A stretch of 64,000 nucleotides of DNA from assembly GCF_005239225.2 (NCBI RefSeq), contig NC_133300.1, positions 420,848 to 484,847 on the forward strand, written 5' to 3'. This document shows, piece after piece, positions 34,201 to 45,763 of the stretch. Below the pieces are notes generated by a model. It saw only the letters and a list, made by a program, of their open reading frames with translations. It searched no databases and was not told the DNA's origin. The number at the start of each line of letters is the position of its first letter. The first letter of the stretch is position 1. A program made the translations under genes and the position numbers. The DNA is from Populus alba. Taxonomy: Eukaryota > Streptophyta > Magnoliopsida > Malpighiales > Salicaceae.

Positions 34201-34734
34201 CTAAACAAAGAAAAAAAACACTATAAAAATAAACAGTGTTTTGTGGATGTGGCTAAATAAGTGTTTTGTGGATAAAATGAGCTATTTTATGATTTGGAGT
34301 AATCGTTTAGGGATCTAATTCTAAGAACCTCTTTATTATAAGGACTAAACTATAGATTTAATAAAAAAACAACAATAAAAAAAATCAAATAAAAACCAAT
34401 TTGTAAATGAAAATAAAATATAGAAGCTAAAATATTTTTTAAAGAAATTATAAGAAATAAAATGAAACCTTATTTTTTAAGAAATTTCACAAGAACTAAA
34501 ATCAATTTTATATCACTTTTATTTGACAATGTTTGGTAATGTCATTGAAATTATATATTTTTTAAAAATTATTTTTTTTCAGATTATTTTAATATGATAA
34601 TATCAAAAATAATTTTTTTAAATAAAAAAATACTTTAAATCACAACCATTACCCTACTTAGCATCTTATAATAAATAAATTATATCTGACGCGGTTTCTT
34701 GTTCCAACTAATCTTTCTTGAAACACTACTAAGT
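31267..34734. other. Intergenic AT-rich DNA with local repeats
   Basis: No gene seen. 31760-32045 repeats 24350-24690. 33590-34420 repeats 62020-62880, including the segment GGACTCATACAACCATTTGA and a poly-T-rich part. A (GAAAAT)n tract lies at 32994-33020 and an (AT)n tract near 34123-34143. The 69-codon frame at 33883 is in this repeat and looks fortuitous. Confidence 0.6.
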
Positions 34735-34950
34735 TAACTTAGACCGGACTTGTCCACTGGGATGACAAAGACTTTGGAGCTGTGGACACGGCACGTAGTG
34801 AGATATCTGACGCGGTACGCATTGGTCTGTGTACCCGCAGGTGTGACATCTTTCAACATAGACTTTGCAGCGAAGAAGGTGACTGTTGTAGGGGACCCCA
34901 TTACTTGTCCTGGCGAGTGTGTCAAAGATCAATTAATTAAGTGTGATTAG
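34735..34950 (+). pseudogene. Captured fragment of a heavy-metal-associated (HMA) domain gene
   Basis: From about 34842 the frame reads G-V-T-S-F-N-I-D-F-A-A-K-K-V-T-V-V-G-D, which matches the second half of the HMA fold of plant metallochaperone-like proteins, just after an acceptor-like CCCGCAG. The N-terminal metal-binding C-x-x-C half and the rest are absent, and the frame continues into unrelated codons to a TAG at 34948. It stands alone in AT-rich DNA, so it is an exon scrap moved by a transposon or repair. Confidence 0.6.
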
Positions 34951-36260
34951 GTGCTTAATTTAGTGTAAATGCAGGCTTAGCATGAGTGGCTGGACCCGAA
35001 GCTTTGTCTCTTAGAAGTTAGTAAGGATCAGATGAGGAGTGGTCATCTGGTTCACTTCTCGACTAACAATCTGGGACCTAATTTGTTCCTGTGTGGTCGG
35101 AAGAAGGGGTGGAGTTTTTGATTCATATCCTAGAAGAAAACATTTTGTAATTATCAAAACAAGTTAATAAATTTGTGGACTTTTCTAAAATTGCTCGGAT
35201 TAAAGATTTAAACTCAATTAACATTTAAGTTAACTGACGTGCAAATAATTCCATTGAAAAAAAGAAAAAAACAAGAAAAATAAATCTACATTAATTGAAA
35301 ACAACTTATAAATCAGGATTTAACCTTTTTCGTGCAAATTGGAGTCTATAGGGCCATATTCCATTCTCTCTTTAATTACGTGTCCCATAAACTTGGAATT
35401 TGATGCAGGAAGACTTGGCTTCTTGAATTGAAGAAATAGACTACCAAGTCAACGCATCTTTTCTTTGTGGCTTATTTATTTCCATACCAATCACTTTTAG
35501 ATAAATCTTGAATTAAATACAGGGAACAAATAAGATGTTTCTATAACTACAGGGACTAAAATGAGTTTCTGCCACCTTCGACCTATACGCTCCACATCCA
35601 TGAATACTACCCAAAACTTGTTTTTAAGCTGTGGATTTTGGTTTCAGAGTCCAAAATGTGGAATCAGGCTTGCATATTTTATCAATATACTCCCGGAGCT
35701 TATTTGTTATTCACTTAAGTCCTGGAAGCTAAGTTTTCACAGCGGAGTTATCCCTGTTTTAAGAAGAAGAGATTAATCTAATATAAGAATTAATGGCAAT
35801 CAAAACTTCCTACGTTCCAACAATTGAAATTAATTACAAAACAACATCAAAATCATTAAAAAAATACAAAAAAACATTAAATTGATTTTTTAAAATCAAA
35901 TATACTTTTAAAATATAGTTCCAAATACAAAAACAAAAGATTTAGCCCTACTTATTAAGGAAATGGGTACTTTTATTTTTAATCAAATATAAAAACAAAA
36001 GATTTAATCTCAGCTAACATTTAAGTTGACTGACGTGCAAATACTTTTATTGAAAAAAAAATAAAAGAGGAAATTGAAAGAAGTTGAAAATGAGGACATA
36101 AGCTTCTTGACTAGTTTGTTTTCCCCACACTTTCGTGGAAATTGCAGTAAAGGGCCATCCATTTCAATGCAGAAGAAGTAGCTCAAGAATAAATGCTGTC
36201 TTCGGAGATTTCAGAAACAAAAAGAGATTTCAATTCAATTTTATTTTTAAGTAGGCTTTT
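34951..36260. other. Intergenic repeats and long-gene upstream region
   Basis: 34960-35120 is GC-richer and unassigned, perhaps part of the same captured piece as the HMA scrap. 35190-35480 is a spacer-B-like upstream block with GGGCCAT and TTGAATTGAAG. 35510-35690 (from AAATACAGGGAACAAA) repeats 37838-37990. 36090-36260 matches the intact long gene's upstream region (20720-20890). Confidence 0.6.
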
Positions 36261-37397
36261 ATGATTCTTATTTCTCATTTTTGTTCATTCCAACCATTCT
36301 ATTGTAGTCATATCCCACTAGAAATTGGCCTTCTCGATCGGATCAAGATCTTTACTGTTACTAACAATCGATTATCAGGACCAGTGCCAACTTTTATACA
36401 TACTAATATTCCAGCAGACAGCTTTGCGAACAACACAGGACTCTGTGGGAAGCCTTTGAAAAGCTGCTCAATTCATCAAATGAAGTTTGATTACTCATTC
36501 AAAAGTGGTTTTGTGATTGGTTATATAGTTTTTTTCAGTTGCAATTTTTTTTACATCCTACTGTGTACCATGGTTGTATATGGGGGAGAGGGGAAAAAAA
36601 ATCACAATATCAGAAATGATGATGTTGATGGTGAAGAGGAAGCATAAGATAACAGATGATGATCAAGCAGGCAGCTCCCCAACAGCAGGTCTTTTGGAGG
36701 AAGGAATTAAAGAGGTACTACTCTTTAAGATTGATTCTTTTTTGTTTTAGCTTTGTTAGTTTTATATTTTTATTCCTTATTCAAGTCTTGAGCAACAGCA
36801 GTTCAGTTTTTACTTCCAATTACAGGATGCTTATCTACACAAGACCCTGAATTCTTGAAGCCGGCTTAATTTCAATGCTTAGCTACGCAGATCTAAAAGA
36901 TGCAACCGATAATTTCAGTGAGAACAATGTCATCGGACAGGGAAAGATGGGGATGCTGTACAAGGCATCATTGCCTAATGGTTATGTCCTTGCAGTGAAG
37001 AAGTTGCATGACTCTCAGTTCCTTGAAGAACAATTTATATCCGAGTTGAAGATACTTGGTTCATTGAGACATATCAACGTACTTCCACTGTTGGGGTTTT
37101 ACGTTGAGTCAAACCAAATTAAGGTTTCTGGTTTACAAATATATGCCAAATGGTAACCTTTATGATTGGCTACATCCCATGGAAGAAGGTCAGGAAAAAG
37201 CTATGGAATGGGGTGTGAGGGTTAAAGTCGCCGTCGGATTAGCAAGAGGCTTGGCGTGGCTTCATCAGAACTGTCATACCGTCAAAATAATCCATCTTGA
37301 CATTAGCTCAAAATGCATATTACTTGATCAGAACTTCCTGCCCAAGTTATCAAATTTTGGAGAGGCAATGCTCGTGAGGCAATATGATAGCTTTTGA
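36261..37397 (+). pseudogene. Long BIR-type gene with LRR region deleted, frame-shifted kinase
   Basis: Relative to 20951-23077, about 510 bases are missing: the leader (to about 36309) is joined straight to the last LRR, removing the signal peptide and most LRRs. The remaining exon 1 has the L-S-G-P-V-P end, L-C-G-K-P, and a membrane span from K-S-G-F-V-I-G-Y. Exon 2 starts near 36872, is frame-shifted around 37115-37130 (after V-E-S-N-Q), then runs through H-L-D-I-S-S-K and S-N-F-G to a stop at 37395. The whole later C-lobe is gone. Non-functional, but informative as a natural LRR-loss allele. Confidence 0.88.
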
Positions 37398-38560
37398 GAA
37401 TAAATCTCCAGAAATTTTACTGTGGTTCAAATTATTATTATTTGAGAATAAATTACTCTATATAGCATGTTAGCAATAATATTTAATCACTAAAATATAA
37501 CAACAGATAGCTGCGAGTTTTTAACGTTAAATCATATGGAAGCATCCATTCTCGCTAGTAGAGACCTGCGATGTGTTCCATGAACTTGGATTACAGGAGA
37601 CTTGCTTTTTGACTTGAAGAAATAGACTTATTTATTTCCAAACTTGTCGTTTCTTGGACACTTCAAAGCAGACTCGCAAACATGCAGCAACGACTTTTCA
37701 TAAGATCATTTGGGTCAAGAGCATCTTTTTTTCATGGAATATTCACCTAAAATTAATATATAAAACTCTCATATAATGTTTGCTAAGCAGTGGTCAAATT
37801 ATATAATCCATGCCCATTACTACTGTAAGACTCCTAAATTAAATACAGGGAACAAAGGAAAAGTTTTTATAACTAGAGGGACTAAAATGAATTTCTGCCA
37901 CCCTTATCCTCTATGCTCCAGATCCATGAATAGTACCCAAAACAGGTTTTGAAGTTGTGGGTTTTGGTTTCAAAGTACCAAAATTCTTTCCACAACACAT
38001 CCTCACCCTCACTGTCTTCTTATGCCATGCACACAGAGCACACCATGTTTAATTTCCCATATTGTTTCTCAACAAAACCAAAATCACAACCTAAAACCCA
38101 TTAAACTAATACTCCAGGCACAGTAAACAAACCCCAAATAAAAAGATTTGTTTCTTAAGACCCGCCTTGAGTTCTTCAGCCCTACACCAGGAAAACTTGG
38201 AAATTTATATGGAAGGGTAGATTTGTTCTTTTGTTTAAATTTTAAAATTGTATTGATTCGGGAAGTAAATTGCAGATTTTACTAACAATTTGTTATAAAT
38301 AAAAAAGAAAAGAAAAGAAAAGAAAAGAAAATAAATCGACATCATCCGACAAAGAAGTTATAAATGAGGACTTGGCTACTTGACTAATTTGTTTTCCCAA
38401 GCTTCGAGGAAATTGTAGTATAGGGCCATCCATTTCAGGGCAGAAGATGTAGCTCAAGAATAAATGCTCTCTTTGCTATATATACTGTCCTGTATTCTAC
38501 TCTCTGAACTTTGAACTTTGAACGATCTCTTGTTATTTGCTGCTGTTTCGCCATCCACAA
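37398..38560. other. Intergenic region and upstream region of short A gene
   Basis: 37838-37990 repeats 35510-35690. 38050-38470 matches 54545-54960, with the ATAGGGCCATCCATTTC block and AATAAATGCTCTCTTTG. A TATA-like CTATATATA at 38475-38483 is about 80 bases before the ATG. 37580-37630 has the TTGACTTGAAG element. No gene seen. Confidence 0.6.
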
Positions 38561-39729
38561 ATGGCTCTTGATGCAAAACTTGCTCTTCTTTTGATTCATA
38601 TCCTTAGTGTTGCCGGCAATGGATACAGTTCTTTACAAGAGAACTACTACGGGAGTGAAGATGAACACAGGAAAAAGTTGGATCCTTCTTTCATAAGTGG
38701 GTTTGCAACAGGTTATGCATTTTCTGCAGTTTCTATTTTTGCTATTTTCATGTCCTGTTGTGTGCCTTGGGCTCGTCTTAACAAGAGGAAGAGGAACAAG
38801 ATAATGATGAAGACACCAATGACGACATCTTTGATGGAAAGGCGAGAGAAGAAGATAAAAGAAGCCAACGAGCAGGTATCCCCATAAGACTTTCATTCCA
38901 TCATTTTTCTTTTTTTATCTTTTTGACGAAGAAGACGATAGAGTTGCTTTTATTAAGGATATATCCATATTCTTCAGTTGCCAAGACCATGAAGAAGATG
39001 GATCATTGCAAACTGAATTAAATAGACCACAAACCAAAACATTATTTCATTACAGAAACAAGCAGAAAAGGAGAGACCTCGAGTTCATGCCCTTAAAGTA
39101 GCACCTAAGCCTCAAATTAAAACCAAGCTATGGATGTTCAACTCCTTGCTTTGACAATTGACCAGCAACGAGAGACGTTTCTCTAGCTGAATGAATAATA
39201 AATGAAGATGGCTGCACTAAATAAGAAGTCAGCATGCTAATAGAACTCATAGTAGAGCTACACTAGCTAGATCTCCACAGCATGAGAAGTTTATTACAAG
39301 AATGCAGTAAATAAAGCAACTGGCAGTGATCCAACTCTGGATCTCCTGCGGGAAGCAACGAAAGAGTTGCTTCCTCATGTGAAGAATCTGTTCCTTTTTA
39401 ATATTGCATCAATTAATTAGTCTTTCCAGTCCAGAACTTAGAATGCCTTTTCATTTGGTGCAGCCATTAAGGGTTTTTATATATATATAAATATAATCTT
39501 GTTTCATTTCATCATCTTCCACAGATTTGTATGTTGGGGAATATTGTTAAGAGATTGAGTTTCGTAGGCACAATCAAGGCAACAGAAAATTTTAGCCAAG
39601 CCAACAAAATTGGATTGGGACGAATGGGAACCATGTATATGGCTACCCTTACTAATGGTAGGTTCCTTGCAGTGAAGAGGATAGTTGACTCTCAACAGTT
39701 TGAGGAACAGATAGTTTCTGAATTGAAAA
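38561..39729 (+). pseudogene. Short (LRR-less) receptor-like pseudokinase, type A, kinase cut by copia
   Basis: Exon 1 is intact (38561-38875, 105 codons, MALDAKLALLLIHILSVAG, then an acidic ectodomain, membrane span, K-R-K-R-N-K-I juxtamembrane). After a 649-base intron, exon 2 begins at 39525 and reads the N-terminal part of the type-A kinase, through G-L-G-R-M-G-T-M-Y, L-A-V-K-R and S-E-L-K, then meets a copia LTR at 39730. The rest of the kinase is not found on the far side, because the copia itself is truncated. A predicted product would be a signal peptide, membrane span and partial N-lobe. Confidence 0.88.
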
Positions 39730-40144
39730 TGTTGGGTTATTTCCAGAACTCAAACACACACAATTTACGTGGTTCGGCAACTTGCCTACTCCACGGAGCT
39801 ACTGGTTGTATTAATCAAGCTTACAAAGAAATAATACAACAACAAGAGGAGGAGAATGTTCTCAACTCAACTCTACACTCAAGCTCTCTCTTCTCTCTGT
39901 GTTTCACACTACTCTCTCTGTGTTTCTCTCGCAGCTTCACACAACTGCAACTCTCTCTACTTCTCTTCACGTTACAATACGCAGCTCTTCACAAGACACA
40001 TAAAGGCAATAACAAGGATGAGGGAAGGACATCATCATTTATGCCCACCATTGCCTCCACTTTGTGTCCTCCACCATGTGCAAAGTGGGGAATTAGGATT
40101 CCCACTTGCACATGGTGGGGCTTGCTTGTCTCCAATAATTAACA
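39730..40144 (-). mobile_element. Copia 3' LTR
   Basis: 415 bases. Plus-strand tips TGTTGGG and TTAACA, so TGTT/AACA inverted ends. It lies next to a polypurine tract on the minus strand (reverse complement of ATCTCCCACTTGG, from 40145). CT-rich tracts fill 39880-39965. It inserts after GAATTGAAAA in the type-A kinase exon. The matching target duplication (GAAAA expected) cannot be checked because the other end of the element is lost. Confidence 0.8.
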
Positions 40145-40179
40145 ATCTCCCACTTGGAGACAAACAATTAAATTATCTT

Positions 40180-41345
40180 TTATCCTTGAAGGCCAACTGA
40201 AGTTTTACACAACTTTAGTTTATCAAGTGTAACTCCTTTGGTTAACATATCAGCTGGATTCTTGCTTCCACAGACCTTTTCTAGCATTAGTTGCTCGTCG
40301 TCCAGCAGTTGTCGGATGAAGTGATATTTGATCTGAATATGCTTCGTCCTGGAGTGAAATGCTGGATTCTTGGCAAGGAAGATTGCACTCTGACTGTCGC
40401 TATACAAAGTACCTTTTCCATTCAACTTGCCCAATTCTTTCAAGAAACTTTGCAACCATACTATCTCTTTTGCAGATTCTGAGACTGCAACATATTCAGC
40501 TTCTGTTGTTGAAAGAGCAACGATCTTTTGCAAGGTAGAACTCCAGGAAACAGCAGTACCTCCTAGAGTATAAACATATCCTGTAGTGCTCTTTCTGCTA
40601 TCAACATCTCCTGCTAGATCAGCATCTACAAAACCTTCAAGTTTCAAACCACCGGCTGTGAAACTAAGACAAGTTTCTGATGAACCTTTTAAGTACCTCA
40701 TGATCCATTTCACCGCCTCCCAATGCTGCTTTCCAGGATTGCTCATATATCGGCTTACAACTCCCACTGCATGGGCAATGTCTGGTCTGGTACAGACCAT
40801 AGCATACATCAAAGAGCCGATAGCTGAGGCGTATGGAATTTTATTCATGTATCCACTTTCTAGCTCAGTTCTTGGTGACTGATCTTTGCTGAGCTTGAAA
40901 TGATTCCCCAGTGGTGTACTTACTGGTTTAGCATTATCCATACTAAACCTGCTGAGAACCTTCTTGACATACTTTGTTTGTGAGAGCTTTAGTATGCCTT
41001 TGTCTTTATCTCTGATGATTCTCATGCCGAGTATTTGTTTAGCAGCTCCCAGATCCTTCATTTCAAACTGTTTCGACAACTGCTGTTTCAGCTTATCAAT
41101 CTCCTCAATGCTGGATCCTGCAATCAACATATCATCTACATATAATAGTAGAATGATGTAGGAGTTGTCAAAATGTTTGACATAGCAACAATGATCAGCT
41201 TGGCATCTTGTATACCCGGAACTGCACATGAAGTTGTCAAACTTCTTGTACCACTGTCTTGGAGCTTGCTTCAAACCGTATAGGCTTTTCTGTAGCTTGC
41301 AGACTTGATTCTCCTTTCCTTGCATTGCAAACCCCTCTGGCTGGC
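40180..41345 (-). pseudogene. Copia reverse transcriptase (C-terminal part) and RNase H
   Basis: Minus strand, open from 41325 to the stop at 40180-40182, with the same frame continuing back to about 41345 (G-Q-P-E-G-F-A-M-Q). Motifs: Y-G-L-K-Q-A-P-R-Q-W, Y-V-D-D-M-L-I-A-G, then RNase H with V-D-A-D-L-A-G-D, S-T-T-E-A-E-Y and the tail H-I-Q-I-K-Y-H-F-I-R and N-P-A-D-M-L-T-K-G. About 388 codons are intact, but everything 5' of this (gag, protease, integrase, 5' LTR) is missing. It differs in family from the copia at 10645. Confidence 0.9.
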
Positions 41346-42096
41346 CTGCTCCGGTCCATGGGGAGGTTACTTGTCACTCTGAGTTACTTGAAAACAGTTT
41401 CAAGTCTGAATCAGCTATATTAATTTGACGAGAGAAATTGAAATAATCATGATAATCACGTTACTTATCTCTTGACCCCCTAGGTTAAGTCATTTCGGAT
41501 TGATTTATTAAAGTTAGGCAAGAATAGGGACCAAATTAAAAGTGGCTACGCACATGCTTTACAAGTGGTTAGTCTTCAAAAAAAGTCGATACATGAACAT
41601 CGAGTAAGCTACGTCCAGCGCCTTTCACACTTCAAGCATTGTTGTGAACGCATGTGTTTGTGTGTGTGTTTTGAAGACACGCACTAAAAACACACCAAAA
41701 GGCCATTCCTTGTCCGTCTATTGTTCAGGCTGATCAGACAGGAATTTTGGTTTCCAAACTATGCATATGCATGAGAGATTTGAGAAGTGTACAATAGATC
41801 TCGAGTTCGAGTCAAAACATGTATTTTTTATAAAAATCTTAAATAATAAGGGTTTTATTTACTTATCTAGATTCATAAAATATATTTTTTAAAGGAGGAG
41901 TTTCCTCGAATAAAAAAAAATATATTGCACATCCAAAATTTAAATGTAGTATATATATATGATCTCATCTTCTAAGGGTACTGACGAACGATCATGGAAA
42001 TTAATCTAAGATGCAGACGAGATATGATAGGATTACGGTGCCGTACTGTTTTTTTAAAATAATATTTAGTAAATTCTGATAGCTCAAAGGTCAGGA

Positions 42097-42142
<46 letters not shown>

Positions 42143-43590
42143 TAATTAATATTCAGAACCTGTCCCGAGCATCTCGCCGTAAATCCATGAAAACTATATA
42201 TTAAGCCACCAGAGCCGTGAAAAGAAACATGCATGGGGATAAGGAGAAATTAAAATGGTTAGTATATTGGCTATTGATTGCTAGTTTAAAACAGAAACCA
42301 ATGGATTTTCAATATTCAAAGGAAGTTTGAGAAAATTATTATCTAATTCCTTTATGTTTGGAATCTTTGTTGGTGTTTTTAAGTATATTTGGGACATAAG
42401 AAGAAAAGAAAAACAAATGTTTTAATAAAACAATATTGGTTAACAAGAGCTAATGGACAATGCTATAAGATATCATGTAATGTTTTATCTTATAAAAAAA
42501 ATATTGTAATTATCTTGTATAGTTATTTATATGTTGCCCTTATGGAGAGAAAGAGAGGAAGCCCGCCATATTAGGTTAAGTCTTTTATTTTACACAAAAT
42601 ATTATTTTATTATTTAGGATTTCAAACAAAAAGAAATAAGATGTAATTGCCTTCAGAACTCAAGAATAAAGAATAATTTAGACAAAAAAACCCAAAAGCT
42701 ATTAATGCGATTTCAAATGGGAACAAAGGAAATAAAAAGTATATTGTTTCTATTGCACATGCCATCCATTTTGTCCCATCAAAAACACGAAAAGTGAAAG
42801 AATTAGACGCAATAAGAGAAAACATTGTGAGATTAAGGCCATGATTTTTGGGTAATAAGAACTTAATTAAAAGAAATACCCTCTTTTATTTCCGTACTTT
42901 GCTCCACCTGTCACGTTCAAGCCCACTTTTCAACAATTTCATTTGGCAAAAATTCTTTCATATAATGTGTATTAATAGCCAAAATAACGTGGAAAACTAT
43001 CTACGTTATCAACTTTTCAAGGTTGAGGCACTAAGACATGGAATGAATTGACTTCCTAATCTATGTTAATGTTTTCCATTAACAGGGAGTTAGTTATTGT
43101 TAGGTTATGGTAGTTAAATGTTGTTCGAATTAAATAATTTAAAATTTTGTAATGATGAATAAATCGGTATATATATATATAAATCTTTAGTTTCTAATTT
43201 TAATCTAATGATCTCTTCTATGGTTATATTAAAAATTTGATATGTGAATTTCACTAATTACTACTACAACATTAATTACCATTAAGTAATAATAATTAGT
43301 TTTTAAAATAGCATTTAATTTCTATCTCGAGGTAGAAAAAATATGTTTGCCTGTTATTAATTTATACTTTAAATTGACAAAAATTTATTTTAAAACTATT
43401 CTAACAATAAATTTCTTTTATATTTAATTTTTTTAAATTGATTTATTTTATCATGAGAAACTAATCAATATGAATGCATTAATAGCATCCGTTATTTCAT
43501 TTTATTTTTTCCAATAAAAGATGAACATATGGATTTTGCCTTATATTTTCAAATATCCAACAGTAAATCTCCACATGCATTCTATATCCA
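41346..43590. other. Intergenic AT-rich region
   Basis: No gene seen. Contains a GT-rich tract near 41657-41672, an (AT)n run at about 42101-42140 and several poly-A/T stretches. The short frames at 42389, 42622 and 42848 show no family features. Confidence 0.5.
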
Positions 43591-43596
43591 GACTTC

Positions 43597-43605
43597 CTAT
43601 AAATA
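43597..43605 (+). promoter_or_regulatory. TATA box of the exopolygalacturonase gene
   Basis: CTATAAATA, about 95 bases before the ATG at 43699, a good plant spacing. Confidence 0.6.
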
Positions 43606-43698
43606 CCACCTTCAGCTGCTTCAGATTCCCATCTCTCCATCTCAACTTATACTCATCACTTGCATCTTTTCAAATATTATCCGATACCATAAAGATCA

Positions 43699-45174
43699 AT
43701 GGCAGGCCTTCCACTTCCAATGATCCCTCGTCCTATTACCCTTTTCTTCATCGTTTTCTTTGCGTTCTCACCTTCAGCAAAGGCAGCACAATTTAGTGTG
43801 TTAAGTTATGGTGCCAAACCTGATGGAAAAACTGACTCAACCAAGGCCTTTGCTGCTGCTTGGGCACATGCATGTGCCTCAACACAACCAGCCACAATTT
43901 CTGTTCCTAAAGGGAGTTTCTCTTTAGGTCAAGTGAGGTTTCAGGGTCCTTGCAAGAACCGTGCTATCTTGCTACGTATAGATGGTACCCTGGTCGCACC
44001 ATCAGATTATAAGGTCATTGGCAACGCTAAAAATTGGCTAATCTTTGAGCATGTTAATGGGGTTGCTGTATCTGGAGGGACTCTTGATGGCCAGGGTGCT
44101 GGACTGTGGTCTTGCAAGAATTCCGGCAAGGGTTGCCCCAGAGGCGCAACGGTATGATAATAAAGCACATGCATGCAATATTTTGGTCAGTAGACTAGAG
44201 ATAGATGTTATATTTTCAAGGTCTTAATTTTCTTGTTGATTTATTTACTGTGCAGTCACTTGAGTTTACCAATTCAAACAATATTGCAATCACCGGATTG
44301 GCGTCATTAAATAGCCAGTTGTTTCACATTGTCATCAATAGTTGCCAAAACGTCAAAGTGCAAGGAGTCAAAGTCTCTGCCGCCGGAAACAGCCCTAACA
44401 CGGATGGCATTCACGTTCAATCATCAACCGGTGTCACCATATTGAATTCTAGGATTGGAACAGGTGACGACTGTGTATCGATTGGCCCCGGCACCTCGAG
44501 TTTGTGGATTGAAAATGTCGCATGTGGACCTGGCCATGGAATCAGGTATATAAGAAATTATAACATCAACTATAAGTTTATATCAATTATCATCTGCTCC
44601 TAATGTTTAATGTGTTGATATTGTAGCATTGGAAGTTTAGGCAAAGAATCCCAAGAGGCTGGTGTGCAAAATGTGACAGTAAAGACAGCTACATTTACCG
44701 GTACACAAAATGGACTGAGAATTAAGTCTTGGGGAAGGCCTAGCAATGGTTTTGCTAGAGATATTCTTTTCCAACACGCAGTCATGAATAATGTCCAGAA
44801 TCCCATTGTAATAGACCAAAACTATTGCCCCGGCGAGAAGAACTGCCCTGGCCAGGTACAGCCAAATCTATTGTCTTTACCGTTCTTTTCATATCTTGAA
44901 AGCTAACATCCAAAACATACATAAATCTTGCTGTGTTTTGCTGTACATTAAACAGGTTTCTGGTGTGAAAATAAGTGATGTGACCTACCAAGACATTCAT
45001 GGATCATCAGCAACAGAAGTGGCGGTGAAATTTGATTGTAGCAAAAAATATCCATGCACTGGGATCAAATTAGAAGATGTAAAGCTCACTTACAAGAACC
45101 AGCCAGCGGAAGCATCATGCAGCAATGCTGGTGGACTTGCTTCAGGACTTGTTCAGCCCACTAGCTGTCTATAA
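43699..45174 (+). CDS. Exopolygalacturonase (glycoside hydrolase family 28)
   Basis: Four exons: 43699-44151, 44256-44545, 44627-44855, 44956-45174, all GT-AG with matching phases; 396 residues. Signal peptide 1-29 (hydrophobic core L-F-F-I-V-F-F-A-F, cut before A-Q-F), so it is secreted to the wall. The GH28 signatures are all present: N-T-D-G-I-H (199-204), G-D-D-C (221-224) and G-H-G-I-S (244-248), with R-I-K (279-281); these hold the three catalytic aspartates, the histidine and the substrate-binding lysine. The family hydrolyses pectin homogalacturonan; plant members of this size and intron layout are often pollen-type exo-enzymes. Length and motifs look complete. It is unrelated to the kinase cluster around it. 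Confidence 0.92.
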
Positions 45175-45763
45175 GAGCCTAATTAAAGAGGGAATATATA
45201 GTTGATCAAGCAAAAACAATAAATTATTACGTAACACATATAGTATATATACATATACAAATGGGATACTTTCTCTATGTCTTAGCTTAAAAACTATGTA
45301 ATTTGTCCGTAGCTCATGAAGCAAGCTTATTTGCTTGATCTTGTGGCACGTCTCAGCCCGACGACGAGACTTAATATGAGTTAATTTTTTTTTGTTAAAT
45401 AAATTGTTTGGCGTGAGCAAGCTACTTGAACCTGTCCATCTGGTAAACATATTTACGTGCTAGACAATCAACATGAACCAACACAATATTTTAAGAAAAT
45501 TGCTTTCAATTAATAAAACTAAAACTAAATTATATTTTGTAAAATTGAGCATCAATCTATACAAGATTTTTTTTTACATCACAAATATAATATAGAACAT
45601 AAATCAAAACAAACTATCAGGCTTAAACATATAAAAACATAACATGAAAAGATGAAATTGAAAAAAAAATTCAAGAACCCGAAACAAAAAACTATTCAAT
45701 AAATAAAAAAAGGACTACAATCATCAATATTGAAGTAGTTAATAGTGTTGTTGAGTCTAGCAT
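45175..45763. other. 3' flank of the polygalacturonase gene
   Basis: AT-rich, with AATAAA at about 45218 as a possible poly(A) signal. Nothing else recognised up to the solo LTR target duplication AGCAT at 45759-45763. Confidence 0.5.

Noticed and set aside
39856..40200. Plus-strand frames after the cut kinase exon
   Set aside because: They read across a copia LTR in antisense; a short likeness to the kinase tail near 39998-40020 was judged to be chance within the LTR.
43521..43796. Frames overlapping the start of the polygalacturonase gene
   Set aside because: They are out of frame with the conserved GH28 product and cover its TATA box and leader.
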